Positions 1 through 11,100 of a DNA stretch of 64,000 nt are shown piece by piece (positions within the stretch are counted from its first letter, which is position 1; each line of letters opens with the position of its first letter). The stretch is from Thozetella sp. PMI_491 (taxonomy: Eukaryota > Ascomycota > Sordariomycetes > Chaetosphaeriales > Chaetosphaeriaceae). A program made the position numbers and the translations under genes. The notes below the pieces were generated by a model that saw only the letters and a list, made by a program, of their open reading frames with translations, had not been told where the DNA came from and did no database searches. The stretch covers positions 544,420-608,419 of the forward strand of contig MU270028.1 of NCBI GenBank assembly GCA_021432635.1, given 5' to 3'.

Positions 1-170
1 CAGAGCTTGAGACTGCGCCGGATACAGACGAGACCCTCGCGCTACTAATCCAAGCAGCTCAAGATGCCTGGGGAGCTATAGACCAGGCTGTTTTAGATAA
101 CCTCTCAAAGACCATGCCTAAGCGTGTGCAGGCTGTGATCGATGCTGAAGGTTGGTATACTAAATACTAG
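1..170 (+). mobile_element. 3' end of a Tc1/mariner transposase (cut by window edge)
   Basis: From base 3 an open frame of 55 codons runs to TAG at 168-170. It ends in M-P-K-R-V-Q-A-V-I-D-A-E-G-W-Y-T-K-Y, which matches the conserved C-terminus of fungal Tc1/mariner DDE transposases. The catalytic core lies outside the window. Downstream, cagtgggg (252-259) and ccccactg (301-308) form a short inverted pair that could belong to the element's terminal repeat; without the left end this cannot be confirmed. Family call is confident; whether the element is intact is unknown. Confidence 0.75.
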
Positions 171-494
171 ATAATCATCTGTTGGATGTTGTAAGGTGGA
201 AATTTAGCTGCAAAAGCGGCCAGGAAAACACTGGCTGGATGTGGCTAGCGCCAGTGGGGCAATCTTGGCAGTACATCCAGCTATATTCATATTTATGACA
301 CCCCACTGTAGTTAACCTCTTTAGGTGTAGTTATTTCCATGTTATCCACGGCATTTCGGCATTGGATCTTCTGCTGACTCATCTTTTCTCTGCTACCGTA
401 GTTACTCCACACGCGCGGTTATTCTCACCTGCTTTCCGCACGAGCCGACTCGAAGTCGAGGGCGATCAGGCGCTGAAGGGCACATGCGTTCACC
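171..494. other. Intergenic, transposon 3' flank and regulator promoter
   Basis: No gene is visible. The first part probably still belongs to the Tc1/mariner element; the rest is the upstream region of the Zn2Cys6 gene starting at 495. Confidence 0.5.
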
Positions 495-2308
495 ATGACC
501 GGAAGACACGGGCGCCGCAGTAAGAACGGTGAGATGCTCATATTGCATTTGCCTCCTTTAACCCGTGGGGCCTTGTGGCTAATGTAGCTTCGGGTTAGGG
601 TGCTTCACGTAAGACGGGTGCATCTCCAGCACAGTTCTAGGAGCTGACATGAATAGCTGCCGCGCTCGCCATGTAAAATGCCCAATGGAAAAACCTATCT
701 GTCGTACATGCAGAAAATTTCGGTTTTCTTGCGAATGGCCGGCAGCAGCTCCCTCGGACCCCAGTGCTCAGCCGCCAGAAGCCTCTCAAGGAGGGTGCCC
801 GAAGCAGACACAGCTAGTGCCTCTGCAACCCAACCAGTCACGACCTGTCAATCATCCCCCCTGCCACATACCGCCTGTCCTTAGCAGCTTAGACATTCCC
901 TGTGGGAACTCCCTACTTCTATCTTATCGGGATAAGCTGTGGCTCAACTACTTCACATCCTCGGCTGTCTATTGCTTCCATACCAATGGCTCTAGCTGGA
1001 GCTCGTTTCAGTATATCTACGAGCGGATGGCCAGATCGAATAGCTTTGTGATGCGCATGATATTGGCGCTGTCAGCGAGCGAGATGCACAATAGGGGGTA
1101 TGATATCGGCTGTGAGTCACCAGACTCTGGCTCTCTAGACCCGGGCCTACAGCATTACGACCTTGCAATCCAAGAGTTTAGTACCTGGCTTGGGCAGAAA
1201 GGTGCCCTTGAGTCTCAGTTGGGTCTAGAGGTATTCTTAAATACCATCTTTTTCTTAATCCAGTACGAGTTGCAATTCCCATCCCGGCGCGAAAATCCTA
1301 CCACACACCTGGAGGGACTTTGGTCCCTGGTGAACACGCATTCCACGGTCATCAAGGGGAATACCCGCAAGGGCCATAACAACAGCGACGCGGACTCCGT
1401 TTCGTGCCTTTCTTCCATTATACTCATTTGGATTCTGTGAGTCTTCGATGCCATGTGGATTTTCTGCACGTTGCCACCATGATGTATCTCTAATGGCCTA
1501 CTAGCTACGCAGACATGAGTGGTATAAGCACCGGCACATGCACTTCCATTGTCGATCGATTTCTAAATTCCCCCAACCCGGTACTCCATCCGGATCGCTT
1601 ATGGACAAATGCGCGAGTAGGCTTGCATAGGATCTGGGGTGAGCTCTATCCGTCCTCTCAGCAGGAGGAAGATATGAAGGTGTACAGGCCGCTTGAACTG
1701 GCGCACCGGCTTCAATTCATTCGATTCAAAATCTGGAATGCGAGGCAAACCCAGGACAGTGCAGGTTTGGAGACGGAGAGCGCGCTTCTACGGGAAGAAC
1801 TAGTAGATCTTGGTGGGGTAGGTCTCTACTTATTGGCCCGAATCATGGGATTGGGCGGTCTGACTCTTTTGTTCACCAGGAGTATCATGACGTGCTTGCC
1901 TTAGCCGTCGAGGTGTGCTCAAAACTGCCCAACAGTGCCGCCGAGACCATCTGCACTATGAGCTCAGGTTATTGGGCTTGCGTTCTCTTCCACCACCGCA
2001 TGTTTGGCAAGCTTGGCCCACTTGATAACGTGCAGTGCAATGCGATGAAAAACATCATTGCCGTCGCGTATAGCTACTATAAAAGGGACAGGCGGCGGCT
2101 TGTGCGACTTACGTACCCCCTTTTTATGGCTGCGATAGAGACAAGCGACGCCATCCACAAGGATTGGCTTCTGGAGCGTTTAGGGGAAAATCGAGTGCTC
2201 CAAGGGGAATACGAATGGGCTGCCCGAGTGGCGGGAGAGATCACGACTATTCAAGATCGGCCTAATAGCGGCTGGGTTGACTTGGCATTGTTCATGCAGC
2301 GCAGTTAG
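495..2308 (+). CDS. Zn2Cys6 fungal transcription factor, five exons with a 10-nt microexon
   Basis: Predicted nuclear regulator of 521 residues. Exons are 495-528, 599-608, 657-1436, 1505-1817 and 1880-2308. The start was chosen because splicing the 34-nt first exon and the 10-nt second exon onto the third restores a perfect Zn2Cys6 cluster: Cys13, 16, 23, 30, 33 and 40 with C-x2-C-x6-C-x6-C-x2-C-x6-C spacing. Read from the in-frame ATG at 649 alone, the first cysteine is missing. Intron 2 carries a gctgac branch site, and exon 5 resumes with E-Y-H-D-V-L-A-L-A, typical of the C-terminal region of this family. No target can be inferred. Confidence 0.82.
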
Positions 2309-3082
2309 CTGTTCTTAATTAGGGGTTTCAGCGGGGCGTGCCTTTGACATCAACCATGCTTAGCACAGAGCTCAGGGGTAGTCGCAGGAGAAGAAAATAC
2401 TCCTCTCTGATCGTAGAACATGCTAGAATGAGTATTTGGCTCTTATTCAACCTCTTCTAAAAACCGTAGTGCCTTGGTTATAGTCTCGTCCTTGGACGGC
2501 TGAGAGTGGATATTACACTTCGTGAACATGAAAGGTCCAATCAGATACTACTATGATATTGGGTGTAGCTATATTCTAAAATGTCGCTCGCTATTAAGTG
2601 AGTAATGCAAACCAGACAGTTCTCAGTTCTCATCTGGCCACACCACGGTTGGTGACGATGGGAAGTTCATATATAGCGGAAGATCTTGACTCGAGCATTT
2701 TATTCCATTCTTGTTTTTTTTTTCTTTAAAAAAAGCATTTGAACACGACTAATCAAGCTATTATCTAAGTAGGTTCTCAGATTAGTTTATCCGATCCGCA
2801 AAGCGGTGTAACCACTAGAACATTGGTCGCGTGCTTGAAACCCCCTAAATCCGCATTGTCCCGCACAGAACACACACACGCACAAACTAGGTGCACTAGT
2901 GCCCGCATCAGGCAAAGTTTCGGCTCAAACAGGAAAGTCCAGCCGAACCAATGGTTAGAACAACTAGTAGCGGACAGAGCGAGGCATTGATAAGAGACGA
3001 ATATCCTTAGCCGCGGAGCAAAAAACTCAATCTTCCTGTACTGTTTTCCGCTCGTGAAATCTGGGCCAAGTAGTATATCACA
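2309..3082. other. Intergenic region, nothing recognised
   Basis: AT-rich DNA between two plus-strand genes. It holds the 3' region of the regulator and the promoter of the acetyltransferase at 3083. No ORF, repeat or RNA is supported. Confidence 0.5.
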
Positions 3083-3597
3083 ATGTCCATTACCACGCTT
3101 ACCTCGTCTGATTTTGATCAGTGGGCTGGCGTGTGGCGCCAGTACCTAGCCTTCTACCAGACTGAGCTTCCCGAATCGCAATACAAGGACACCTTTTCCC
3201 GCATTGTTGAGCCTGACGGAAACCTAGAGGCGTTTATCCTCAAAGACGAGACCGGAAAGATCATCGGGCTGAGCCATTATCTATACCACCAGAGTAGTTG
3301 GACAAGCACTCCTGTTTGCTACCTCAACGGTTAGCTAGCCACTGCGCCTTGTTATGCCTGAAGCTGCTCTTCTAACCACGCCCCACAGACCTGTTCGTCG
3401 ACCCCGAGATTCGGGGCAAAGGATATGGGAGGAAACTGATTGAAGCGACCGCCGACGCCGCTCAGAAGAAAGGCTGCGGGCGGCTATACTGGGCAACCAA
3501 GGAAGACAACACCACAGCCCGCCGCCTATATGACTCGGTTGCCAAGTATGAGTTTGTCATGTACCGCATGCCGCTGCCGACGGACCAGATCTGCTAG
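3083..3597 (+). CDS. GNAT-family N-acetyltransferase (small)
   Basis: A 151-residue GNAT enzyme transferring acetyl from acetyl-CoA to an unknown amine. Exons are 3083-3329 and 3389-3597, with a 59-bp intron (GT 3330, AG 3388). Joining them gives Y-L-N-D-L-F-V-D-P-E-I-R-G-K-G-Y-G, which is beta-4 followed by motif A (R-G-K-G-Y-G pyrophosphate-binding loop). The second exon continues with the A-R-x-L-Y-D motif B region. The length is normal for a single-domain GNAT. A second, unrelated GNAT follows at 4178. Confidence 0.85.
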
Positions 3598-4048
3598 GTT
3601 AAAGAAGGTGCAGCGGAAGGAGAAAGCTAGGGCCAGATGAATTTCTTTCAGGAGTCCTTGACGACGCTTCCAGACACGCTCTTTAGCTGCCTTGGTTGAA
3701 TGTAAAGCGTAGGATGTATACAATTCGACCAATTCGCACGCCGATGTTCCCGTCAATTTCCACACATTTTGCCTTGTATTTACTCCCCTGCTGTGGTTTG
3801 GAGTATCTACGAGCAGAACTAACTAGCATAGGATATTACTTATTGTATTTACAAAGAAGTAGACACTGAAATTCTCCTTCATCTGGCAATTAAATTATAT
3901 CTCCGTACTACAGCCAAAGTATACCAACTTGTACGGTTTTGGCAAACAATCTTCTAGTTTTGGACGGGGCAGTATGGGCACCTGCTGAATCTGGCTTAGA
4001 TTAGTTCCGGGGTCGCCAAAAGGCCCGCCAAGGGCACAGGCAGCCAAG

Positions 4049-4056
4049 TATAAAAG
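4049..4056 (+). promoter_or_regulatory. TATA box of the 4178 acetyltransferase
   Basis: TATAAAAG lies about 120 bp upstream of the ATG at 4178 and is the only clear TATA element in the 3598-4177 intergenic stretch. The rest of that stretch shows nothing I recognise. Confidence 0.45.
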
Positions 4057-4177
4057 GACGCACGGTCGCTCTTGTTGCTATGCGACTAAATACTAGGTAG
4101 CCTCGGTCTTCCCTTCCTTTGCGGAGTAAAGTTTGGTGCTTCGCCTTTGTCCATTCGCCTCTCTCCTCTTGCCTAGC

Positions 4178-4915
4178 ATGGCTGGCGACGCAGACGGCCA
4201 GGAGAAACCGAGTATTTCGCTACTGCCTATAACGACAGACGATGTCGCCAACGTCGTCAAGTTGCATACGGACGCGTTCAGAGCTGACCAATTCTCAAAT
4301 TTGATGCTCATCAATCGCGATGCAGATGCATACGCGAACATCATGCACAAATCGATTGGGGCGTGGATGGCGGACCCGGCCGCCCAACTTGTCCAGGCGG
4401 TTGATGCAAATGGCGAGATCCTGGGCTGGACATGCTGGCTAGTCAAAGAAGAGAGTACCGACAAGCCTTCTCCAGGAGAAAAGGTCAAATCTGATCAGCA
4501 GAGCCCGGATCCGAAGCCGTTAGAGTCCGTTCCGAAACCTGAGCCAACGCCGGACCCATCTCGAGTCCTAGGGGGGATTATGCGGAACGACCTAGTGCAG
4601 TGGGAGAGCGACCACATGAAAGGAGGCAAGTACATGGTCCTCCAAGCCCTGGCCACGAGTCCACGCGCTCAAGGCAGAGGGATTGGTACCAAGCTGGTTC
4701 AATGGGGAGTTGACAAGGCCGACGTGGACGGTCTTGCTTGTTGGGCGCATGCTTCGCCTGCTGGCCATGGCCTGTATAACCGACTGGGCTTTCAGGAGGT
4801 CGGCAGCAGTGCCTACGATCTTGATGAGTGGGCGCCGGGTGGGAAAGGAGGAAATCGGGGCTGGGGGAGATATACGTTTCGATACATGGTGAGGCCAGCT
4901 AAGACCGCTAGCTGA
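4178..4915 (+). CDS. GNAT-family N-acetyltransferase (245 aa)
   Basis: Intronless GNAT protein. ATG 4178 is taken as the start; the frame is open further upstream but without an ATG. The N-terminal half resembles fungal GNATs that begin with a T-x-x-D-V-x-x-V-V-x-L-H motif. A proline/lysine-rich linker at about residues 100-128 precedes the core. Motif A reads T-S-P-R-A-Q-G-R-G-I-G-T-K-L-V (about 164-178), with Q-G-R-G-I-G as the CoA loop, and motif B has the G-L-Y-N-R-L-G-F-Q-E signature. The substrate is unknown; toxin or amino-acid acetylation is possible but not shown. Confidence 0.85.
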   Translation: MAGDADGQEKPSISLLPITTDDVANVVKLHTDAFRADQFSNLMLINRDADAYANIMHKSIGAWMADPAAQLVQAVDANGEILGWTCWLVKEESTDKPSPGEKVKSDQQSPDPKPLESVPKPEPTPDPSRVLGGIMRNDLVQWESDHMKGGKYMVLQALATSPRAQGRGIGTKLVQWGVDKADVDGLACWAHASPAGHGLYNRLGFQEVGSSAYDLDEWAPGGKGGNRGWGRYTFRYMVRPAKTAS

Positions 4916-5265
4916 TAGTTCAGAGAACTCCTAGTGAGCGTGGAAGGCTTCGATGTATGGACACTGCGGGAATAGTTAACTGGACAACTGCCGCTATGCT
5001 GTCTTCGTTCACACTATGTAGTGCTGTTACAGCCACCCGAGCTATACTTTTCACTCGTCACGTGTGAATTGGGCGCATTTAACCTGATTGAACTACCATG
5101 AGCTATGCGAAAACTACCACGGCAGTTGCCCTAAACGGACTCCTCTTAGCCTAATTAACGTGTTTAGGTGCAATTATATACTCCGCAAATCCTCCGAGCG
5201 CTACTCCCACAGGCTACTCCAGTTTTTTCCGCCCTCAGTGCGCCAAAAGCAGGTTCACAAATACA
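4916..5265. other. Intergenic region, nothing recognised
   Basis: Short gap between the acetyltransferase and the small secreted protein gene. No motif is supported beyond ordinary promoter sequence. Confidence 0.45.
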
Positions 5266-5849
5266 ATGCAGTTTCCACTGCTCAAATGTATGCTGATTGC
5301 TACAGCCTGGGTGGCTACAGAGACGCCAACTGCGGCCCTGGAGCTTGACAAGCGGCCAGATTGCACACCACAATCTCTTAACCTGACGTCGATGGTTTTG
5401 CGGAGCTGGCAGGTGTACCACGCGCCCTCGACTGGAGCTCATCTCAAGGGCACTTTCACGATCTTCAACCCTGGAACAGCGGAGGAATACAAAATTAAGG
5501 GAATGCCGTTTATCGACGATAACGACTGGCATACCTGCGTAGCGGGTTCAGATCCACTTCCCAAGACCCTGGTTGCGTGCGAGTATATGTACGATAACGT
5601 GAATGGCGCGGTTCGCTTTGGATTTCAATGGTACTGCAATGATGGGGACTCCAAGCATGCGTAAGTAATATCAGGGGACCCTTTAAGAAAACCACGCCGA
5701 ACTGCTCCACGGGCCTATCTAAGGCAGCAGCTAACCTTCGTAGGACTCTCTTCAACGCTACTGTCATTAGCGGCGAGTTAGGCGCTAGCCAGACTGTACC
5801 ATTAACTGTCTCATCTTTGACCTGGAAGCAGACCACAGGTCCAGTATAA
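5266..5849 (+). CDS. Small secreted protein, four mature cysteines (effector-like)
   Basis: Predicted 166-residue secreted protein. Exons are 5266-5660 and 5744-5849, with an 83-bp intron (gtaagt donor, tag acceptor). An N-terminal hydrophobic signal peptide ends near residue 24 (A-A-L). Four cysteines remain in the mature part, enough for two disulfides, in contexts PDC, HTC, VAC and WYC. The W-x3-C and F-x-x-W-Y-C pattern recalls AA1-like small secreted proteins of ascomycetes, but I cannot confirm that family. No enzymatic motif is visible. Confidence 0.7.
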
Positions 5850-6566
5850 TAGGAAATTGAATTGGCGAATATAGTATCCTGCACATGTTGTCCTATCTGC
5901 GTTCTAGACCTTTCCGGTGGCGGCACAAGGCGTCACACGTAGTAATTCCACCGGTGGGGAAACCTATTATTATCAGGGCGAATGCCCAAGCGCTAGAGAC
6001 AGTAGGAGCAAGTCTACTTTCCAGGTAAACCTGTCGACGAAGCGAGGACGAAGCGAGGACGAAGCGAGGCGAATTGCCGTCCCTAAGTACCGGCCGGGTA
6101 TTATCAGCTTCTGGGAGGCACAGAAAAAACTGCAAACGATAGCCAACAAAACACGGAATGGCATTGTGGTTTAATTAATATCGATCAATTCAGTTCCAGG
6201 TATTCGGAAATTTATCTACTATGTGGTAGGCGGCATCATCTATACACACTGTGTAATTTTTACCACATCTATGCCAACCGTATCTTCTCGAGAACCCGCG
6301 ATGCTCGAGCCAGATAGATTAAATGAATCTGATATGAAGTGAGGCTTAATATTCAACCGAAGTATGAAATCCCTTGAGCCAGGATTAGATATGCGAGCTG
6401 GAACAAGGAGAGGCACTGGGATGCCTACGTATGCTTCTCGGATCGAACAGGCTCTTGGGATTCTCACACTGTCATTGGGACGAGTAGATTCTGGATCGCA
6501 CGAAAGCTGCGAGTATAGCAGGGGAGCTAAGCTCCTCGCCAGATATCGCGTCGCGTGCGTTCCGAG
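5850..6566. other. Intergenic region between convergent genes
   Basis: Convergent 3' regions of the secreted protein and the alpha/beta hydrolase. It contains a short 11-bp tandem repeat (see 6038-6070). The ORFs in it look random. Confidence 0.5.
6038..6070. repeat. Three tandem copies of an 11-bp unit
   Basis: Three head-to-tail copies of GACGAAGCGAG. The same 11-mer occurs once more near 12029 inside the decayed MFS gene region. Function unknown. Confidence 0.8.
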
Positions 6567-7533
6567 CTACACTTTCATCTTATCGAGGTCTTTCATCTCC
6601 ACGCTCCAACCGTCCTTCTGTGCACCGCCATCGGTGAACCAAGCTGCGGAGGTGGTGTTCTTCTTTAAAACCCACTGAAGCCAGTTCACAGCACCAATTG
6701 CGAATTTCCCACCGTTTGCCTGGAAATAGGTCCCCCCATGTCCAACCGGCAGGTTTCCTTTCCATGAAGGCGTCCCGGCAGGGAGATTTTTATAGTCTCG
6801 TTCGCCCTAGACAGTTAGCAAGGTAACGATGCGCTGCCGGAGGGAGCTCGACGAACATTTGCGTAGGCAACATCGGTGCTCCCTCCGAGGAAGTAGAAGA
6901 CCGGCTTTTTAATTGTTGTTGCCCGCTCTTGGTTCTGCAGATACCCCGAGTCAAAGACGCCGATGTAGCCGAGCCTTGGATCGTCTTTCATATCCAAAGC
7001 TTCTAGACCACCACAGCTGTATCCGGCGGCGGCCACGGCGGTAACATCGACTTGTGCGTACTTACCCGACCCTGCCTTCGAGACGATGAAGGCGAGTGAG
7101 TCGTTCATCATTTTAGTGGTCGTTGTCCCTGACCCGCCAGGTGCCCCGGAAGCAATGATGAGAAAACCGTGGGAAGCAATCTCGGTAAGAAAGAGGGACA
7201 TGCTTGTGCCAGACGCACTACAGCCTCCTTCTCCCCAGAGCATAACCGGAAGCTTGAGGTCGCTCGGGATTGTCTTCGGCGCGTAGATGGTATGGCTCTC
7301 GAGAGCTGTATCCGTAGTGTACCCCTGACCTGTGTCAGGTATTCCGATCGAGTTCTTGTCAACGATTGATCATACCGCAGGGTAGGGACCCGTTCCACCT
7401 GTGTCCTGATCATAGATGGTTAGTTTCAAATAATATTAATAGAGAAGTAACTCACTTTCTGGCGTTCTACCAGGAGTGCGGGTATGCCCCTAAAGGAGCA
7501 GGCGAAAAAGGATAGTAAGATGAGGAATTTCAT
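6567..7533 (-). CDS. Secreted alpha/beta hydrolase (271 aa), four exons
   Basis: Predicted extracellular serine hydrolase. Exons on the minus strand are 7533-7456, 7405-7376, 7324-6857 and 6806-6567; the second is a 30-nt microexon. The signal peptide begins M-K-F-L-I-L-L-S-F-F-A. Microexon and exon 3 join as G-P-Y-P-A-G-Y-T-T-D, then H-T-I-Y-A-P-K-T-I-P, a strand pattern common to fungal secreted alpha/beta hydrolases. The nucleophile elbow is G-Y-S-C-G (Ser139). The acid probably lies in G-G-S-T-D-V and the histidine in V-G-H-G-G-T-Y of exon 4. All introns are 50-51 bp. Substrate unknown; PETase- or dienelactone-type activity is a guess only. Confidence 0.83.
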
Positions 7534-8148
7534 GTTCTTGGATCACGATGCTCTTAATTCGAAGTATTGTTTGTGTTGTGAGACTGTACAATGCTAAGTA
7601 GGAGCTCGGTACAGAATTTATACATGTGGAGGTCGATCTCGAATCTATCTCCTCCCATCTTACTAGACGTTGACGGCCATTATGCTGCTATATTCCCTCG
7701 TTTATTGCCCAAGGTCATATCTGAAACCGCAGACGAAGAGAGGAGGCAAGATATTAGCCTCTTTGATCGGTTTGCTATTCCAGGAGCATGCCTAGAGATG
7801 CATGCTATAGTCCTCGCCACTTTGGTATTGAGCTCGGGGATAGTTCCTCCGGTTGATGACGCCAAGTCTAGCCGACTCAGCTTTTACATGGGACGATATC
7901 CCAGGGGAAGAACACCCACATCAAGCAAATATTAACACCCGAGTCCGTGTTGCGTATTTCATTACTGGTCTAGCTGACTCTAACAGGGGCCTAGTGGTAG
8001 GTTGGATGCACTGGCTTCGCTTGATAATTAACCGTTCCCACTAAACAAGCGTGAAGTGCCGGTTGCAAATACCGACCGGATAATACTCAGCTCGAGATGG
8101 CTACAACAAAAATCGAAGGAAACATGGCCTATTACTAACACCCCGACT
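7534..8148. other. Intergenic region, nothing recognised
   Basis: Promoter side of the minus-strand hydrolase and 3' side of the large glycosidase. The ORFs here carry no recognisable motif. Confidence 0.5.
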
Positions 8149-11100
8149 TCAAGCCATTTCTTGCTCCGCCTCACCAGCTTTTGTGACGATTACATCGCGT
8201 TCCGATGCAGTGTACACGCCAGTAGCGACAAAAGCATTTGCAGTGGAGCTAACCGCCTCAACGAAAGCAGTGTGAGAGGCGAACGGCGACTGATCCCAAA
8301 CCAGGTCTAAGAACGTCGGCCCATCCGTGCCAGGAGAGGTAATTCCCGTAACTGGGACGTCATAGTTCGGCAGGCCATCATTGCGCTTGAGGTTCGCCAC
8401 GCCGGTGTCGATGCGGCCGAACACTACGGTGGGCTCTACGCGCCGGAAGTACGACGAGACCGCCTGTGTGTCACTGACGTAGTAGGGTCGCACCGTCAAG
8501 TTGCCGTCCGCCGTGGTGAAGAGTGGGTCGCCAGACGCTGTAGTTCCGGTATGGGTGATCGCCGCACGCGAGTAATCGCCGTCCAGCTTGAGATATCGGT
8601 AAAGTGATAGCGCCCAGTAGCTTCCGCTGCCGTTGCTTGGGGTACCAACGGTCTGTAGCACTACCGGCCCCCACAAGATCGACTGGGTATCCGGGCGGTC
8701 GAGAGCGCGCTCTACACGTATGCTAAACGGCATTTGTACTTCAATCACATCCCCCGTCTTCCATGACCGGCTCAGGGTTAGGTAGCTGCCTGGTTGGGCC
8801 TTTCCTGGCTGGGCCTTGCCGTTCACGGTGACCCGGAATCCTTTGCGAACCCAAGCGGGTACCCGTAGCTTAATATCCAGCGGCCCCTGCCCAGTGACAG
8901 TGAATTTTGCTGTGTCTCCACGGGGGAAAGTCGTCTCTTGCTTCACCGCAAACCCAGTCTCTGCCCAGTTCAACGTAGACGGGACGTACAGGTTAACCCA
9001 GAGCGCGGATCCGTCCGCAGATCGCAGGTACACAGTCTCCTGGTACTTGGTGTGGCTCTCCATTCCAGTGCCTCCGCAGCAGGTGCCAGTGTTGCCGTAG
9101 TCGCGGTTGGCGCCGGGAGTGAGGGGTTGGAAGTAGGTCAGCAATGGATCATCCGCACTGGTTTGGTCTGCACGGGACCCTGTAATCATGTTGAACAGAC
9201 CGCGTTCGTAATTGTCCATGTATGTCGCATTATGCTCGTGTAAGAACAGATTCCGGGCAAGCTTGAGCAGGTTGTATGTTGTACAGGTCTCGGCTCCGTT
9301 CTGCGCAATAGCGTTGGCAATGTTTTCCCTGTTCTGGAACAGCTCGGCGTTGTTGTTCGACCCTGGATAGCTACCACTAGTACCGCCAGTGGCAAATGAA
9401 CGATGCGGCACTACCCAGCCGTAGAAATTTTTGGCCGCCGTAAAATATTCCTGCTCCCCGCTCTGCTCGAATATGCGCATGTATCCGATGAACTGCGGAA
9501 CATGCGTGTTCGCATGCAGCCGCTCCGCGCGGCGGCGGCCGGGTATGTTACCCGGCGCAACCACGAGAATATCATGGTCGTCGACAGATGCTCCGAAGAG
9601 AGACTCACGATTGTCGAAGGCCTTCGCCGTTTGCAGGTGTTTGGAGTCGCCAGTCAGCTCGTAGATTTCGGGGAAGACCTCGTTCGCTCCACCGTACTCC
9701 CCGGCGATATAAAGATCCCACATGTAGTTGAGGTTGTCCCGCGTCAAATTTCCCGTGTAGCCCGGCTGGTTCTTGTCGCCGATGGTCAAAGCGAGGTACG
9801 CCCAATCGGCCATCTTTATCACAACCTCGAGTGCCTGGGTACTTTGTGTGTTGTAGTACGCATCTAGAAGCCCACGCATGATTTTGTGCTGCGTGTACCA
9901 TGGTGCCCAGGTATTGGTTTCGGCGTCTCCTCCATACACGGCCCAGCGGGGCGGGCCAAGCCTTAAAACAGTATCCTCTGGGAGCGCGCCCAGGTAGTTC
10001 GGGTGCGTCGGGATCCAGTCAGCGGCCCCGGTGTTCTCCTTTCCAACAATTCCAGCATCACGGTGGTTGGGCGAAGCGTCCTGTAGGCTGGTGCCGCCTT
10101 CCTCATCGAAGCGGTACCATGCGATGTTTCCCCCGCCCGTTGTGCCGGCTGCCGAGATCTGCAGCGACTGGATCTCGTCCGCGCTTAGTGCCCGGTTGAA
10201 GACGTGGAATTCGTCTATGGTGGCATTCAGAAATGGGTCGCCATATTGTGAGCGCCCAATCCACCGGTTGCCTGGGTTGTTCAAGTTGGTAGGACTAAGC
10301 GTCATAGCCGTGTTGGAACCAGACACCTCGCCGTTGACATACAGAGTGCCGGTGTTGCTAGTAAGAGTAACCGCGATGTGTACCCATTCTCCGATAGGCA
10401 GCTCCGCTTTGCCGTTTATCTGCTGCTCGGCCCCAGAGCCGCCGATGGTAATAGCGAATCTCGGGGTGTGACCGGTGACGTCGGCACGGGGCGTGAGGAA
10501 CATATTGACTGTGGTATCCTGGCCGAAGTCGAACAAACGAGTCCAAGTCCCAGTATCGGCCAGATTCACCCAGGCAGCGATTGTGAAGTCACGTAGCTGG
10601 TTGATGGTCTCCTGGGGCAGGGTGACATACTCAGCTTGGTTGCTATCGTCAAGCCGCAGCGCATTGCCGAACTTCCCGGCCACGCGCCCGACCTGCGTTG
10701 TATCCCGTCGTGTTATAGCAGAACTATTGTTGCTCATCCGAGCGGTTATCGAATCCTGACAAGCGGCCAGCTCTTGGACCATCCAGTCAAGCTTGGTCTT
10801 GAAGACCTCTTCGCCCTGGTCGGCATATGCCTGGGAAAGGGCGGTCATAAAGTGACCCGTCCAATGCCCGCTGAGCAGTCCCCCATCCTCCCAGCCTCCA
10901 GGCGGGTCAACACCGTCTGGGTTGGGCCGGTTGGCCTGGTTATTAAAAAGCACCAGGAAGCGCCGCTCATCGTACTCTCTCAAGAACTCCTTCATCCGGT
11001 CGCGCTTCTCCTGCAGTAAACCGTCGCCGAGCCGCACCTGATCAAGGCGAAACGGACGCACCGGCGCCGTCCCACCTGGACCTGGGTCCGCGGGGATGTC

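Noticed and set aside
649-1440. Gene starting at the ATG at 649
   Set aside because: It lacks the first cysteine of the zinc cluster; two short introns upstream restore it with a start at 495.
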